Shown here: positions 31,722-41,877 of the stretch, in pieces | Numbering within the stretch: position 1 is the stretch's first letter | How the letters are laid out: the number at the start of each line of letters is the position of its first letter | NCBI GenBank assembly: GCA_032718475.1 | Contig: JAUCBJ010007518.1 | Location: 23,369-87,368 of the forward strand | Direction: 5' to 3' | DNA: 64,000 nucleotides | Source: Nemertoderma westbladi | Taxonomy: Eukaryota > Xenacoelomorpha > Nemertodermatida > Nemertodermatidae | Made by a program: the position numbers and the translations under genes | The notes under the pieces: model-generated | Told to the model about the DNA's origin: nothing | What the model saw: only the letters and a program-made list of their open reading frames with translations | Databases searched by the model: none

Positions 31722-33010
31722 GACAGGAGGCCAGAGTCGACCATGGATAATCCCACGACAGCCAAGGGACAGGACATGGCGAACAAGAGAGTGGAGTCCC
31801 AGCAGAAGGCACTAGGGATCGTGTGGAACCGAGAGACAGACGAGTTAAAATACCAGTTGAGTCAGGAGGGCGCAGGTATCCACACAAAGAGGGGCTATGT
31901 GTCGTACATAGCAAGGATATATGATCCCCCTAGGCCTAGCATCCCCATTATTAGTCACGGGGAAAAAGATACTCAAGAGAGTATACAAATTAAAGGACGA
32001 GTGGGACACAGAGGTCCCGGAAGAGATTAGCAAGCAATGGAGCAAGTGGACAGAAAGTTTAGAGCAGATGGGAACATACAGCATGCCACGTGTATATTTC
32101 CCGGATGGGGACATGACGAATCTGGATCTACATATGTTCTCCGATGCGTCATTAGAGGCATACGGAGCGGCACTCTACTTAGTACAACGAGAGGGGGCTC
32201 ACAAGCCCAGACTCGCATTCAGCAAAGCGAAGTCGACGCCACCAGATTCAGCATCAGTTCCGAAACTCGAGTTGACAGCTGCGTGATTAGGAGTTAGGGC
32301 CTCAGCCTACTTAGTGGGCGCTATTCCCAACATAGTGGAAACACACTACTGGACGGATTCCATGGTAGTGCTCGGTTGGCTACATAATGAAAGGACGAGA
32401 TACCCTATATTCGCCGCAAATAGGGTGGACGAAATAAGGGCAACCACAGAGTTAGGAAGGTGGCACTACTGCCCAACGGACGAGAACCCAGCGGACTTGT
32501 TATCGAGGGGCGTGGCACGCCACACTTTCTTGAAGAAGGAAGTATTGTGGCAGCATGGACCGCAATTTCTGAATGATAAGACAGCCTGGCCGCCGATGAG
32601 AAAGGTGGACCCGGGCGCCGAACAAGTAGCGTTAGAGGAGGAGGGAGTAGAGCCAGATGGTGAGGGAGATAAGGGACGTGCAACCGAAACTGGAAGAACT
32701 GTGCGATAACCCAACGGACAAACTCCTTAGCTACAGCTCTAGTTGGTATAAGACCAAGAAGTTAGTGGCGTACTGGAGAGCCTTCGGGGACTTCCTTAGG
32801 GGAATCGGTAGAGATACAAAGGGTAAAATAACCGTCGATCTGGAGGGGGCGGCCAAAGCCGTCATCCGCTACGAACAGAGGAACAACTATGGCGACGAGG
32901 TGGAACGCGTCGGTAAACAACAGCATCTCCGACGGGACAGTGAACTGATCGCACTGTCACCACAACTCAATGATGACGGGATCCTAGTAATGAACTCGCG
33001 GCGGTGTTGA
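31722..33010 (+). pseudogene. BEL-1 RNase H and connection region, broken
   Basis: It continues Pol after the TAG. The frame shifts near 31920. RNase H signatures follow: HMFSDASLEAYGAALYL, PKLELTAA, a TGA at 32284-32286, then ETHYWTDSMVVLGWL and CPTDENPADLLSRGV. Near 32640-32660 the frame shifts again into the region before integrase (LSYSSSWYKTKKLVAYWRAF), which ends at 33010. At least four lesions prevent production of a full Pol. Confidence 0.87.
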
Positions 33011-34200
33011 ACAACAACAGTATTGTCATCCCACCAAAGCCCATCATCATTCCCAATGGATCACCAATAGTCCATCAGATCATCTGGGACTCCCATAAGT
33101 CGATATTGCACGGGGGCACCAACCGAACCCTCACGGAGATACGAAGGACCTTTTGGGTCAAACAGTTGAGAAAGAAGGTAAAGGCAGTAGTGGGGCAGTG
33201 CCAGACCTGCCGACGAGCTAAGAAGGAGCGGGCCATACAGGAAATGGCGCCACTACCGGCCAGTAGAGTAAGACAGCACGACCCGCCATTTATGCATTGC
33301 AGTATGGACATGTTCGGGCCAATAAAGATTAAGGTGATGCGACACACGGAGAAGCGCTACGGCATCATCTTCGTATGTAACAACACACGGGCGGTAGGGA
33401 TAGAACTTGCCCAAGATGCAACCGCATCAGCATTCATTAATGCTCTAGAAAGGTTCAAAGACCGCAAAGGTGGGACGATTGCAGTAATATATTCTGACAA
33501 CAGAACCAACTTTGTGGGGGAGAACGAGATGGCGGATGCCTTGGATATCCTGGAAGGGGAAAAAGTCAGGGCAGCCATGATAAGACAACAGGTGAAGTGG
33601 GAGAGGAGGACGCCGTATGCTCCGCATACTCTAGGATGCGTCGAGAGACTAGTGGGTAGTTCCAAGCGTCTAATGACGAAATTGATGAACACCCACATGG
33701 TTACAGAGGACATGCTGAGAATGGTACTAGCAAAGTGCGAGGGTATCATTAATAGCAGACCGCTATATCCAGAAAATGATGACCCAGAGTCATTAGATGT
33801 GCTGACGCCCAGTCACTTTCTAATGGAGAGGCCAGCGACCATTGACATGCGGGGTGTAGACCCAGACGATATACACTCCCGACAGAGTTGGAAAGTCGCT
33901 AAAGCGATAAGCGCAGAGTACTGGAGGAGGTGGGTCGAGGAATACCTACCCACGCTCCATAGGAGAAGTAAGTGGAGGAACACGAACAGAGGGCTAAAGG
34001 AGGGAGACCTGGTGATCGTCACGGACGATACCATCATCAACAACCAATGGCGGTTGGCGAGAGTTGTGGGCACTTATTCCGACGAGGACGGAAGAGTCCG
34101 ATCGGTAGAAGTGCGAATAGGTGGGAAAATAGGAGCGAAAGATAGAAAGACCTATAGAAGGGCTGTAGGCAAGTGCTGCCTCCTAGAGGGAGCACCTTAG
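33004..34200 (+). CDS. BEL-1 integrase
   Basis: 398 codons. Zinc-binding N-terminal domain with HKSILHGG and CQTCRR (about residues 30-70). The catalytic core has D in SMDMFGPI (about 101), D in YSDNRTNFVGE (about 165; families usually have G where R stands) and E in GCVERLVGS (about 212). The C-terminal DNA-binding part includes INSRPLYPEN, LTPSHFLMERPA and the EGDLVIVTDD barrel. The enzyme would insert the DNA copy into the genome. It is separated from the rest of Pol by a frame break, and the start shown is only the first ATG in the frame. Confidence 0.9.
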   Translation: MLNNNSIVIPPKPIIIPNGSPIVHQIIWDSHKSILHGGTNRTLTEIRRTFWVKQLRKKVKAVVGQCQTCRRAKKERAIQEMAPLPASRVRQHDPPFMHCSMDMFGPIKIKVMRHTEKRYGIIFVCNNTRAVGIELAQDATASAFINALERFKDRKGGTIAVIYSDNRTNFVGENEMADALDILEGEKVRAAMIRQQVKWERRTPYAPHTLGCVERLVGSSKRLMTKLMNTHMVTEDMLRMVLAKCEGIINSRPLYPENDDPESLDVLTPSHFLMERPATIDMRGVDPDDIHSRQSWKVAKAISAEYWRRWVEEYLPTLHRRSKWRNTNRGLKEGDLVIVTDDTIINNQWRLARVVGTYSDEDGRVRSVEVRIGGKIGAKDRKTYRRAVGKCCLLEGAP

Positions 34201-34317
34201 ACGAGTAGAGTTTAGTCGTCCAAGTTTTGACTGAGGGGGGTGGGATTGAGGGCGAGACGCCCTTCCCACACATAAAATAAAATATAAAAAAAATAATAAA
34301 TAAAGAAAGAGTAAGTA

Positions 34318-34965
34318 GGCAGATGGAAGTTAGTAAGAGTTAGGCAGATAGTAGGAGTTAGTAGTAAGAGGGTACATAGTACCGGTTAGTTAGTTGGAGA
34401 GAGTTAGAGTTAGTAAGAGGGTACGTAGTACCGGTTAGTTAGTTGGAGAGAGTTAGAGTTAGTAAGAGGGTACGTAGTACCGATTAGTTAGAGAGAGTTA
34501 GAGTTAGTAAGAGGGTACGTAGTACCGATTAGTTAGAGAGAGTTAGAGTTAGTAAGAGGGTACGTAGTACTGATTAGTTAGAGAGAGTTAGAGTTAGTAA
34601 GAGGGTACGTAGTACCGGTTAGTTAGTTAGTAGAGTTAGAGTTAGTAAGAGGGTACGTAGTACCGATTAGTTAGAGAGAGTTAGAGTTAGTAAGAGGGTA
34701 CGTAGTACCGATTAGTTAGAGAGAGTTAGAGTTAGTAAGAGGGTATGTAGTACCGGTTAGTTAGTTAGTGGAGTTAGAGTTAGTAAGAGGGTACGTAGTA
34801 CCGGTTAGTTAGTTAGTGGAGTTAGAGTTAGTAAGAGGGTATGTAGTACCGTTAGTTAGTTAGTGGAGTTAGAGGTTAGTAAGAGGGTACGTAGTACCGG
34901 TTGGTAGAAGTTAGTTAGAAGTTAGTAAGAGGGTACGTAGTACCAGATAGTAAGAGTTAATGGCA
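34318..34965. repeat. Minisatellite between pol and third ORF of BEL-1
   Basis: About 14 copies of a 42-50-bp unit with core GTTAGTAAGAGGGTACGTAG followed by TACCG and a variable GTTAGTTAG tail. It occupies the same relative place as the tandem repeats of BEL-2 and BEL-3, but the sequence is unrelated. Confidence 0.93.
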
Positions 34966-35342
34966 GAAGGGTATGTATAATGTAGGCATTAGTTAGTAGT
35001 GAGTAGCGAGAGGGGGGCATATGAGTACAGCTGGATAAATCGTGTAGGCCACGCGACGCATACTGCTGTACTGCACAAGCCCACAGAGTAGGCCAGAATG
35101 TGGATTATGAAGTAGAGTAATCCATTGGCAATAGTAAGTAGTAGCACAGTAGTAGGATTGAATTAAATTAAAATATTAAAATAGAATAGGGCTAGAAAAT
35201 TAGACAAATTATGGTAACAGTAGAAAGTAAATTCTGGAACATAATTAAAGTAACTGACAAAATTGTAATTTAGGGCACAATTTGACAGTTTCAGAAACAA
35301 AGTAGTAAAATTTAGGCTATAACTCAGAATTAACTAGGAAAT
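34966..35342 (+). other. BEL-1 spacer before the third ORF
   Basis: AT-rich, with no coding signal. It could hold a promoter or splice acceptor for the third ORF, but I see no convincing site. Confidence 0.5.
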
Positions 35343-38012
35343 ATGCCATTGTCGAACTGTACAGACCATCTTAAACCTATCACTCATCTGTACTGCGCCT
35401 TGGTAAGGCACCACCTTACAGGTGAGCGAGAGAGAGAGTTCGGAATGGCGGGGAAACTGATCAGGAAGAGAAAGGCGGAGTCAGGAGGAAAGGAGATACT
35501 GGTGGATTTCACCAAGAGGCATCCGGAAGAGAAGACGAGGGGATACTACGAGCGGTTAGAGAGAGGTCACGCAGCGCGAGCGCTACAAGACCATTTCAGG
35601 GAGGTGCACGAACAGCGGCTGGTCGGGACCTACGGGATGCCGTCGCTGGACAACGCGATCTTCGAGCATTTCCACTATGTGGTGAAAGGAGACGAGGCGA
35701 AGTTCGGGATTCCGAAGTACGTGAGAGAGCCACCGAGGAAAGATTGGAAGAGGTTTGTAGAGTCCGTCAGCAGAGAAGGATACATGGTCTTAGACGATGA
35801 GGGGACCATGGAAGACGAGGAGGGTTCGAGGAGAGGATCGGCGGGGTTGGCCAGAACCATACTCCTACATTTGGCCGCGCCAAATGGGGATATATTCCTA
35901 TTCGATCTAGGAACGTATGGAAAGAAGGACGGGCCGAAGTTGAACCGGTTGCCGAAGGCGGTGCAAACCCTAGTGAGAGAGAAGTCGACGACGAAAGTGG
36001 GATCGGCGATTCGCGACGACGCGGAGAGAATCATCGGTCCGGACACCCCCAACCTTCTGGATATGCAGATGGTCTATATGGCTATGACAGCACCAGACGG
36101 GTTGGAACTAGTGGAGAACACAGGACATTGCGGGGCGGTGGCAATGGGCCAGCTAATGGGGCTCGTGTGTCACAAACCGATGGACTGGAGTAAGTTCAGA
36201 GGGGAGTACGGAGCGGACTTGGCGAACTCGCTGAAGTGGGGAGCGAGGCCAGGGAGACAAGAGGTGTATCAATTCCGGAGAGGAGTGATAAAGGTATATC
36301 AGAAGCTATATATCCTACAGGAGGACTGGATAATGATGGGTTTGCTTAACCTATTCATGACCGTGGTTATCGAGAGGGAACCAACGGCATTCCTATTATC
36401 GGGATCACCCCTAAGCTACAGAAGAGCCTTTAAGACGGCTTTCGAGGGTCTGGTAGACCACCCGGGGCTGAAGGGCGAGTCGGTGTACTATAACAGCCGG
36501 CATCTGGTAGACGGGGAGGTAGATACGCCGTATCAGAGGTGGGAGCAGCTAGAGACGGATAGACGAGAGGCGAAGCGATTGGAAGAAATCGCTAGGCAGG
36601 AGAGGAGAGAAGCAGAGGAAAGGGAGGGGGAAGCTAGGGCACAGAGCTACGGCTTCGAGGAACAGGCGGCCTTAGACGAACTTTGTTGGACCTCATTGGG
36701 GAGTTCGGGGGAGTCTCTAGGGCGAGAATTAGGATGGACGATGGGATCACCGAAACAGTCGACGTCGGGATTGCAGACGACGCCCATACCAGTGGGCGCC
36801 GAGGGCGATCAGCCGCTAAGGAGGCTAGGGGAGCAGGAAGGATGGAAAGTTACGGGCGAGAGCCAAGGCGGGAAGGGACACAGTGGGTCCACCGGGATAC
36901 CGGGTTTGGAGCCACTGCCAGAGGAGGACGAGGACGACGACGAGTTTGGAGAGATGCCGCCCATCGGGAGGATCGGCCACTCGGACACGGACTGGGTTGG
37001 CGGGAGGGTGGTGATGGCCAGTGGGGCGAGGGACTTCTGGGATAGACCCAGCAAACGGGCCTGGGTGCACGAGGAGCCGGCGATGGATTTCGCGGGGAGC
37101 ACTATCAGGTTGGGCGAGCAACCGGGGACGGCACCACGGGTAGTATTCGGGGAGACGATGCCCGGGAGGGGCGAGGAGATCGACGTAGACAGGGACGCTA
37201 AGGTCCAGAAGTTCGCTTACCAGCGACTCCACAGACCGCGGAGATCGCTTGGGACAAAAGACGATGTGGGGCGGGAGACATTGGTGCTCGGCTGTGACTA
37301 CTGTGGGAGACAAACCCATCAGGAAAGGAGCTGTTTGTACCGGTTCCAGAAAGGGACTAGTTGTCTCTACTGCCGCGAGTCGAGCCACAGGATGGGGGCA
37401 TGTCCACGGTTGCACAACCGGTGCTCGAAGTGCAACTTTCGGGGATACTACGGATGCCAGTGCGACTGGATGGACGACAAAGAGAAGTTTAGGGTCTTCG
37501 AGGAGTGGGCCGACGTCGGAGCCATGACTCGGCAACGCATGTAGGCCCAGGAGTTCCAGTGGGGCTTCTTTAACATCAATCAGGAGGCCCACATGGAGAT
37601 TATCAAACGGAGGCTTCCGTTTACCTACCAGGAAGTGGCGACGGCAGCGTCGTATGCCAGAGTGATAAATACTCAGAGGTATTTGGACAGGTGGACGCCA
37701 CAGAACAGAGGAGAGTTCAGGGATTTCTTGGCGGAGCATGTGCCGCGGGCGATGAAAGTGATCCTATGGGACGCCACCAGGGGGAGACAACAGGGCCACT
37801 CGGAGGGGCCACCCGCGAAGCGATACCAGGAGCTAATAACACCAGCGCCCAAGGAGTCGACGACTGGGATTAGTAAAGAGGTGACGGCAAGGGTCAGGAG
37901 CCTGAAAGCGGACAAGACTAAAGGAGCGGCAGTGACCAGGAAACGACCAAGGGAGGAGGACGATAGAGGGAAAGAGTTGAGGTGGTTCCCAAAGGCAGGT
38001 GGAACGAACTAA
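35343..38012 (+). CDS. BEL-1 third ORF: DEDD exonuclease-like domain plus zinc knuckles, one in-frame TAG
   Basis: 890 codons with a single TAG at 37542-37544; both sides match the BEL-2 protein in the same frame. A second possible start is MAGKLIRKRK at 35445. Residues 140-330 look like an RNase D-type 3'-5' exonuclease: YMVLDDEGT (D151-x-E153), two hydrophobic strands ending IFLFDLG, LPKAVQTLV, then TKVGSAIRDDAERI (D226). At the third motif the pattern is Y309-x3-R313, so an acidic residue seems lost. A coiled-coil lies at about 395-430. Residues 650-710 hold CDYCGRQTHQERSC, CLYCRESSHRMGAC and CSKCNFRGYYGCQC (the last lacks His). There is no signal peptide or membrane helix, which argues against env. 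Nuclease function is inference. Confidence 0.72.
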
Positions 38013-38660
38013 GACATCCATGTGATATGCCTGGAAGGCACGACGCGAGACGTGCGAACTCCTAAGTACGAATTCAAGTAATTTAAATAATTGAAAAGTG
38101 CAATTAGTATGTACGTACGTAGTAATCATCATTAGTTTAGAAAGTAAATACAATCAAAGTAAGTACTATTGTCGTACAACCTTTTTCTCAATTAGCTACT
38201 GGGACTGGGGACCAATAGACTATAATACTATCACGGACGAGACACTGGACGACATCACACTTCTTGAGTGCGACGGCACAGGAGGGGGGTGAAACTCGTC
38301 GGGAGTGAGTGGGTGAGATAGGGGTTGAGTTGTAGTGCGGAGAGAGTGCGGGTGCAATTCAAGTGTGGGGGGGAGGAATAAGAGGCTGAGTGAGGGACAG
38401 GGAAGTCCGAGAGTCAGAGCGAAAGTGAGGAGAAGTAGAGGAGAGTTAGGGTGAGAACAGAGTAGAGTTAGTGGTGAAAGTGTTGGGGAAACAAAAGTCG
38501 TGTGAGAGGAGCGCACGATCGGCCCGACACGGGACGCCAGGTAAACAGGGTAGCGATATCATACCCATAGGGGGCGGTCTGGAAAGCCGGCTCCGAGAAA
38601 AATAGTTCCACCCCACATTCGATGCTAGGTCGAGATCCAGCGGAATTGTAGCACACTAGA
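38013..38660 (+). other. BEL-1 3' non-coding region
   Basis: Purine-rich on the plus strand after 38280 (GAGAGTGCGGG-like). No gene seen. It leads into the stem-loop and polypurine tract. Confidence 0.6.
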
Positions 38661-38665
38661 GGTGG

Positions 38666-38703
38666 ATGCTATCTTCTCACCGGGAAGATAGCATGGGGGG
38701 GAG
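38666..38703 (+). promoter_or_regulatory. BEL-1 stem-loop and polypurine tract
   Basis: A perfect 11-bp stem, ATGCTATCTTC (38666-38676) with GAAGATAGCAT (38684-38694), has a 7-base loop. GGGGGGGAG (38695-38703) follows directly and abuts the 3' LTR. The tract is the expected plus-strand primer. The stem is in the same place as in BEL-2 and BEL-3. Confidence 0.85.
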
Positions 38704-39281
38704 TGTTAGCGTATTCAATTCCGCTAACCAGGCCCACACAGAGTTGGTTTTAAGCAATATTGGAAGCACGAGGTTGGTTACCAATCAACCTCGTGTCACC
38801 CCAATAAGCGGGGACAATAGGCCCTAAGGGAACACACACAGCAGGGGTCAGAGGTTATACCTCTGGGAGGGAGAGAGAGACAGCAGCGGGGGGGAAGTAC
38901 TCCCAGGGAGATGGGAGGATGACAAGTGAGCTATTAGCCAATGGGGGGAAGGTATCGGCTGAGTAACGTAATGCGGCCACTGGTGCAATATATGATACCG
39001 GTAACTGTGTCACTTGCTCAGTTTAGTTAATCAGTTCAGTTAGGGCGGAACAGGGACTTCTATAACCGTCAACGCCGTCCGCTACTGTGTTATATGCAAT
39101 ACTTTACCAGAACTGTTTGTCACTTCAATCCTATTGACTGTGCTATATCACTATATTATATTTATACATCCATCAAGAACTTTGGAACTCTTAACCAACC
39201 CTTTTTACACACACGCACGGCGGGGACGCGTAAGATAGAAAAACCCAAACGGATAAATCGGGGTCGACCGATCCCGTCACA
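38704..39281 (+). repeat. BEL-1 3' LTR
   Basis: 578 bp with ends TGTTAGCG and CCGTCACA. It is about 98% like the 5' LTR outside one segment near 39048-39092, where the 5' LTR is shorter. AGCTT follows at 39282-39286. Confidence 0.95.
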
Positions 39282-40671
39282 AGCTTGGGGGAACCAATGA
39301 GACACCTCCAATGTTATATAGTGTCTGGTTGGAGATGTGTGCATTGTACTTGACACAATGAACCCGGCGTAGCATTCTTGTGAATGTGCCATCCAGAGAT
39401 TTGGTGTCCTCAGCAGTTAGAGCCAAGCATGGACTCCCATAGAGGAGTACTGGAACTACTGCTGCTCTAAATAATCGGACCTTAAGTTTCCGATTAATTC
39501 TCGGTGACTTCCAAATCCTGGAAAGCCTATTCAAGGCTGCCCATGCCTTTCCCTTACGTATTCGAAGGTCCTCACCTGACTTCCGGATCCATGATCCCAG
39601 GTAACAGAAGTCGTCCACGTGTTCAAGCATACCATCCTTTGAGCTTATGCTCATCCGATCAGAGACTTGCTGAGAACTTTCAAAGTTAACTGTCAAAATT
39701 TTGGTCTTTCTGGAGTTAATAAAAAGACCAACACTCGACGCAGCATGTTCTAATGAGCTGAGGAGCCGTTGGGCTCCCTCTAGTGATTCAGAGAGTACTC
39801 CTAAGTCATCAGCAAAGTCTAGATCAGTTAGGTACTTGGCAGGATTTCCTCGACTTCTGGAGCCAGTAGGTGGAGTTATCATCACCCCATCATCATTATG
39901 ATGATCTAAGGACATGCGTAGAACATAGTCAACCACAATTATGAACAAGAATGGTGCAAGTGTGTCTCCCTGGAGGACGCCCCATAACACTTCAAATGGT
40001 TCTGTGTCACCATCAACAGTAGACACAAATGTTGTCGAACCATCGTATACTGATCTGATTGCTGCAATAATTTCATCAGGAATCCCATATAATGAAAGTA
40101 TGCTGAACATACAGGAGCGAGAGACTGAATCAAAGGCCTTGAAGAAGTCAACAAAGATAACAGCTAGATGCCTGTCTTTCTTTTTTGATAACTCTTCAAT
40201 TATCCTTCTAAGTGCCAAAATGGGCTCCATGGTCCCACGACCTTTACGGAACCCATTCTGATTTCCATGGAGCAGTCTCTCAATGGGATCCCTGATGCGA
40301 TTTAATAGAATCCTATTGTATAGCTTTGCAGCAATCGAGATCAATGAGATTCCCCGAAAAGAACCATAGAGTGTTAGGTTGCCCTTCTTGGGAACTGGCA
40401 CCAACTTATTTGTTTTCATTTCTTGTGGGACTCTTGTTGTACAGTACATGTCTACTATGATGGGATAGATGAGTTTTAAACACTCAGGTATTTTGAAGAC
40501 CTCAGGGGGAACACCATCTACTCCACTGGCACGATTGGTCTTAATGCTCTTTGCAGCAGCCTTCACTTCTGCAAAGGAGATATCGCCAATGGGAATATCT
40601 GGGAGTACAGACTCAGACACTTTTACTTCTATAAAGTAAAAGTGGGCCTTTTCAAAGTGGGCCTTCCAACC
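39282..40671 (-). mobile_element. LINE-A copy A4, 5' part (right of BEL-1)
   Basis: Continues copy A4 from the AGCTT duplication. Reverse transcriptase codons from SLVPPSL back to the start of the domain are open (about 447 codons). The 5' truncation is at 40671, with a small internal rearrangement near 40640. The target-site duplication ATTAAAAAGGAA lies at 40672-40683. Confidence 0.93.
39285..40620 (-). CDS. LINE-A copy A4 reverse transcriptase, cut by BEL-1
   Basis: Colinear with A1 to A3, with FVDFFKAFDSVSRS, LQGDTLAPFLF and DLDFADDLGVLS intact. The C-terminal 80 codons are at 25118-25367 on the other side of BEL-1. It was open before BEL-1 landed as far as can be seen. Confidence 0.9.
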
Positions 40672-40795
40672 ATTAAAAAGGAAAGTACATATCGATTTAA
40701 CAGTTTATCCTTTACACTACAAATATTCCAAGATAGAACTCTTAATTTCTTGTAATTATCTGAGTTCTAAATTAGAGGGCATGAGTATCAATCTA
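40672..40795 (-). pseudogene. LINE-C endonuclease N-terminus
   Basis: The minus strand reads YKKLRVLSWNICSVKDKLLN and continues into LSFLMDYN, the first strand of an apurinic-type endonuclease with the conserved N of SWN. The next residues are at 25081 on the far side of LINE-A A4 and BEL-1. Confidence 0.85.
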
Positions 40796-40799
40796 TAGG

Positions 40800-41606
40800 T
40801 ACATTTTCCCACAGCACAACACACCGTTATAATCGTACGTAATCGTGACACCCTGGTTTTCCAGCCTAGCACGCTCATTGTGGACCCGCTTCCTCAGACG
40901 GAGCCTCCTCTTTGCGCACAAGTGGATGGGTATCCCGCTTTACATAGACCTTCTTGTAATCATCTCCGGCTGTCTTCAGGTTCTTTGCAGCGGAAATTAT
41001 CCCCGAGCTCGTTTCTGCATTGGGGACAACAACCAGAATTGGTCGGCTCCTCCTAACATCACTTCGCCGCTGACCAATCCGCCTGTTGTCCCAGTGCTGA
41101 ACTTGCTCTACCATTTCATCGTTAAGCTGCATTGCTAGAACGGTTTCTTTAACCTTATTCACAAGATTATCCTAATCATCCGTCGTAGCCTCGGCAACTC
41201 CTGTGAAAATAAGGTTTAGTCGCCATTTATCCCCGTCGATTCTCTCGAGATAAGCCTGCTATTTATTAATAATCGAGAATGCGGAGTTTAATTTTGATGT
41301 GAGTTCCGATACCTCCACCTTTAGTGTCGCTACCAGTTTAACCTCCTCCCGTAATGATCTGATCTCCTCCAAAATCTGTCTACTAACGCCACCATCTCCT
41401 ACACCACCTGAGACTCTGGCAGTCGAGGTACCGGCACCAGTATTCGCTGTATTCCCCAACTGTTGGTTCTCAGTTAGTCGTGTCAGCGCCTCCTTCAGCT
41501 GTGCTATTTTCAATTTATCAATCTGTGCGGCTGTTAGCACACTTATAGCGTCAACATGTTGTAAGTTATCAGGCAAGGGCATAGTTTTCCGCCTGCCTGC
41601 CGGCAT
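40800..41606 (-). pseudogene. LINE-C ORF1 (RNA-binding protein)
   Basis: Starts MPAGRRKTMPLPDN. A coiled-coil region follows (ILEEIRSLREEVKLVATLK), then an RRM-like part (KWRLNLIFTGVAE) and the characteristic C-terminal DYKKVYVKRDTHPLVRK. Two in-frame TAG codons (one at 41259-41261, one near 41175) and a frameshift near 40915 disable it. After that shift the conserved end ENQGVTITYDYNG follows to a stop near 40800. LINE ORF1 proteins coat the element RNA. It lies just upstream of the LINE-C endonuclease. Confidence 0.78.
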
Positions 41607-41877
41607 CTCGTACCACCATACCGGTAGGCTACCAGTCCGGTGGTACTACAGCACACAGTACAGCACACGCCAGTCAGTCTTACAGTCCTACGCCTTAAGT
41701 CCGTACATACGATTATAATAGGTGGGAGACTACAACAATAACAGAATGCCGTATTACAAATAACGTCATCAATGCATGTATATGTAGTTTAATACGTTAT
41801 ATGGTGACTGGGGAGTGACTCGTAAGGCAGAGCGCATCAAATAACTACGTATGGAAGTGCAACTACATCCATTCTTC

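Larger units (their letters stand above)
25368..39281 (+). mobile_element. BEL-1, BEL/Pao-type LTR retrotransposon, 13.9 kb
   Basis: Order: LTR, disrupted gag, gag-protease-reverse transcriptase ORF, RNase H and integrase in broken frames, 47-bp-type minisatellite, third ORF, stem-loop and polypurine tract, LTR. Five-base target-site duplications AGCTT (25363-25367 and 39282-39286) flank it, placing it inside LINE-A copy A4. It is large for a BEL/Pao element because of the minisatellite, the third ORF and long gag linkers. Confidence 0.95.
20458..41606 (-). mobile_element. LINE-C, old two-ORF LINE split by later insertions
   Basis: Reassembled by order and reading frame on the minus strand. 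ORF1 is at 40840-41606. The ORF2 endonuclease start is at about 40672-40790 and its continuation at 24283-25081. Reverse transcriptase is at 23595-24231 and 20793-21250, and the zinc-binding C-terminus at 20458-20670. The gaps hold LINE-A copy A4 with BEL-1 inside (25082-40671) and LINE-A copy A3 with simple repeats (21251-23594). Joining the flanks restores endonuclease and reverse transcriptase continuity at both places. Stops and an internal deletion show it is dead. Confidence 0.85.

Noticed and set aside
35343-38012. Third ORF of BEL-1 as an envelope gene
   Set aside because: No signal peptide, no transmembrane helix and no cleavage-site pattern; zinc knuckles and a nuclease-like domain point to a nucleic-acid-related role.
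25082-40671. The LINE-A pieces at 25082-25367 and 39282-40671 as two separate insertions
   Set aside because: The AGCTT duplication, colinear breakpoints and a single ATTAAAAAGGAA duplication at the outer edges show one copy split by BEL-1.
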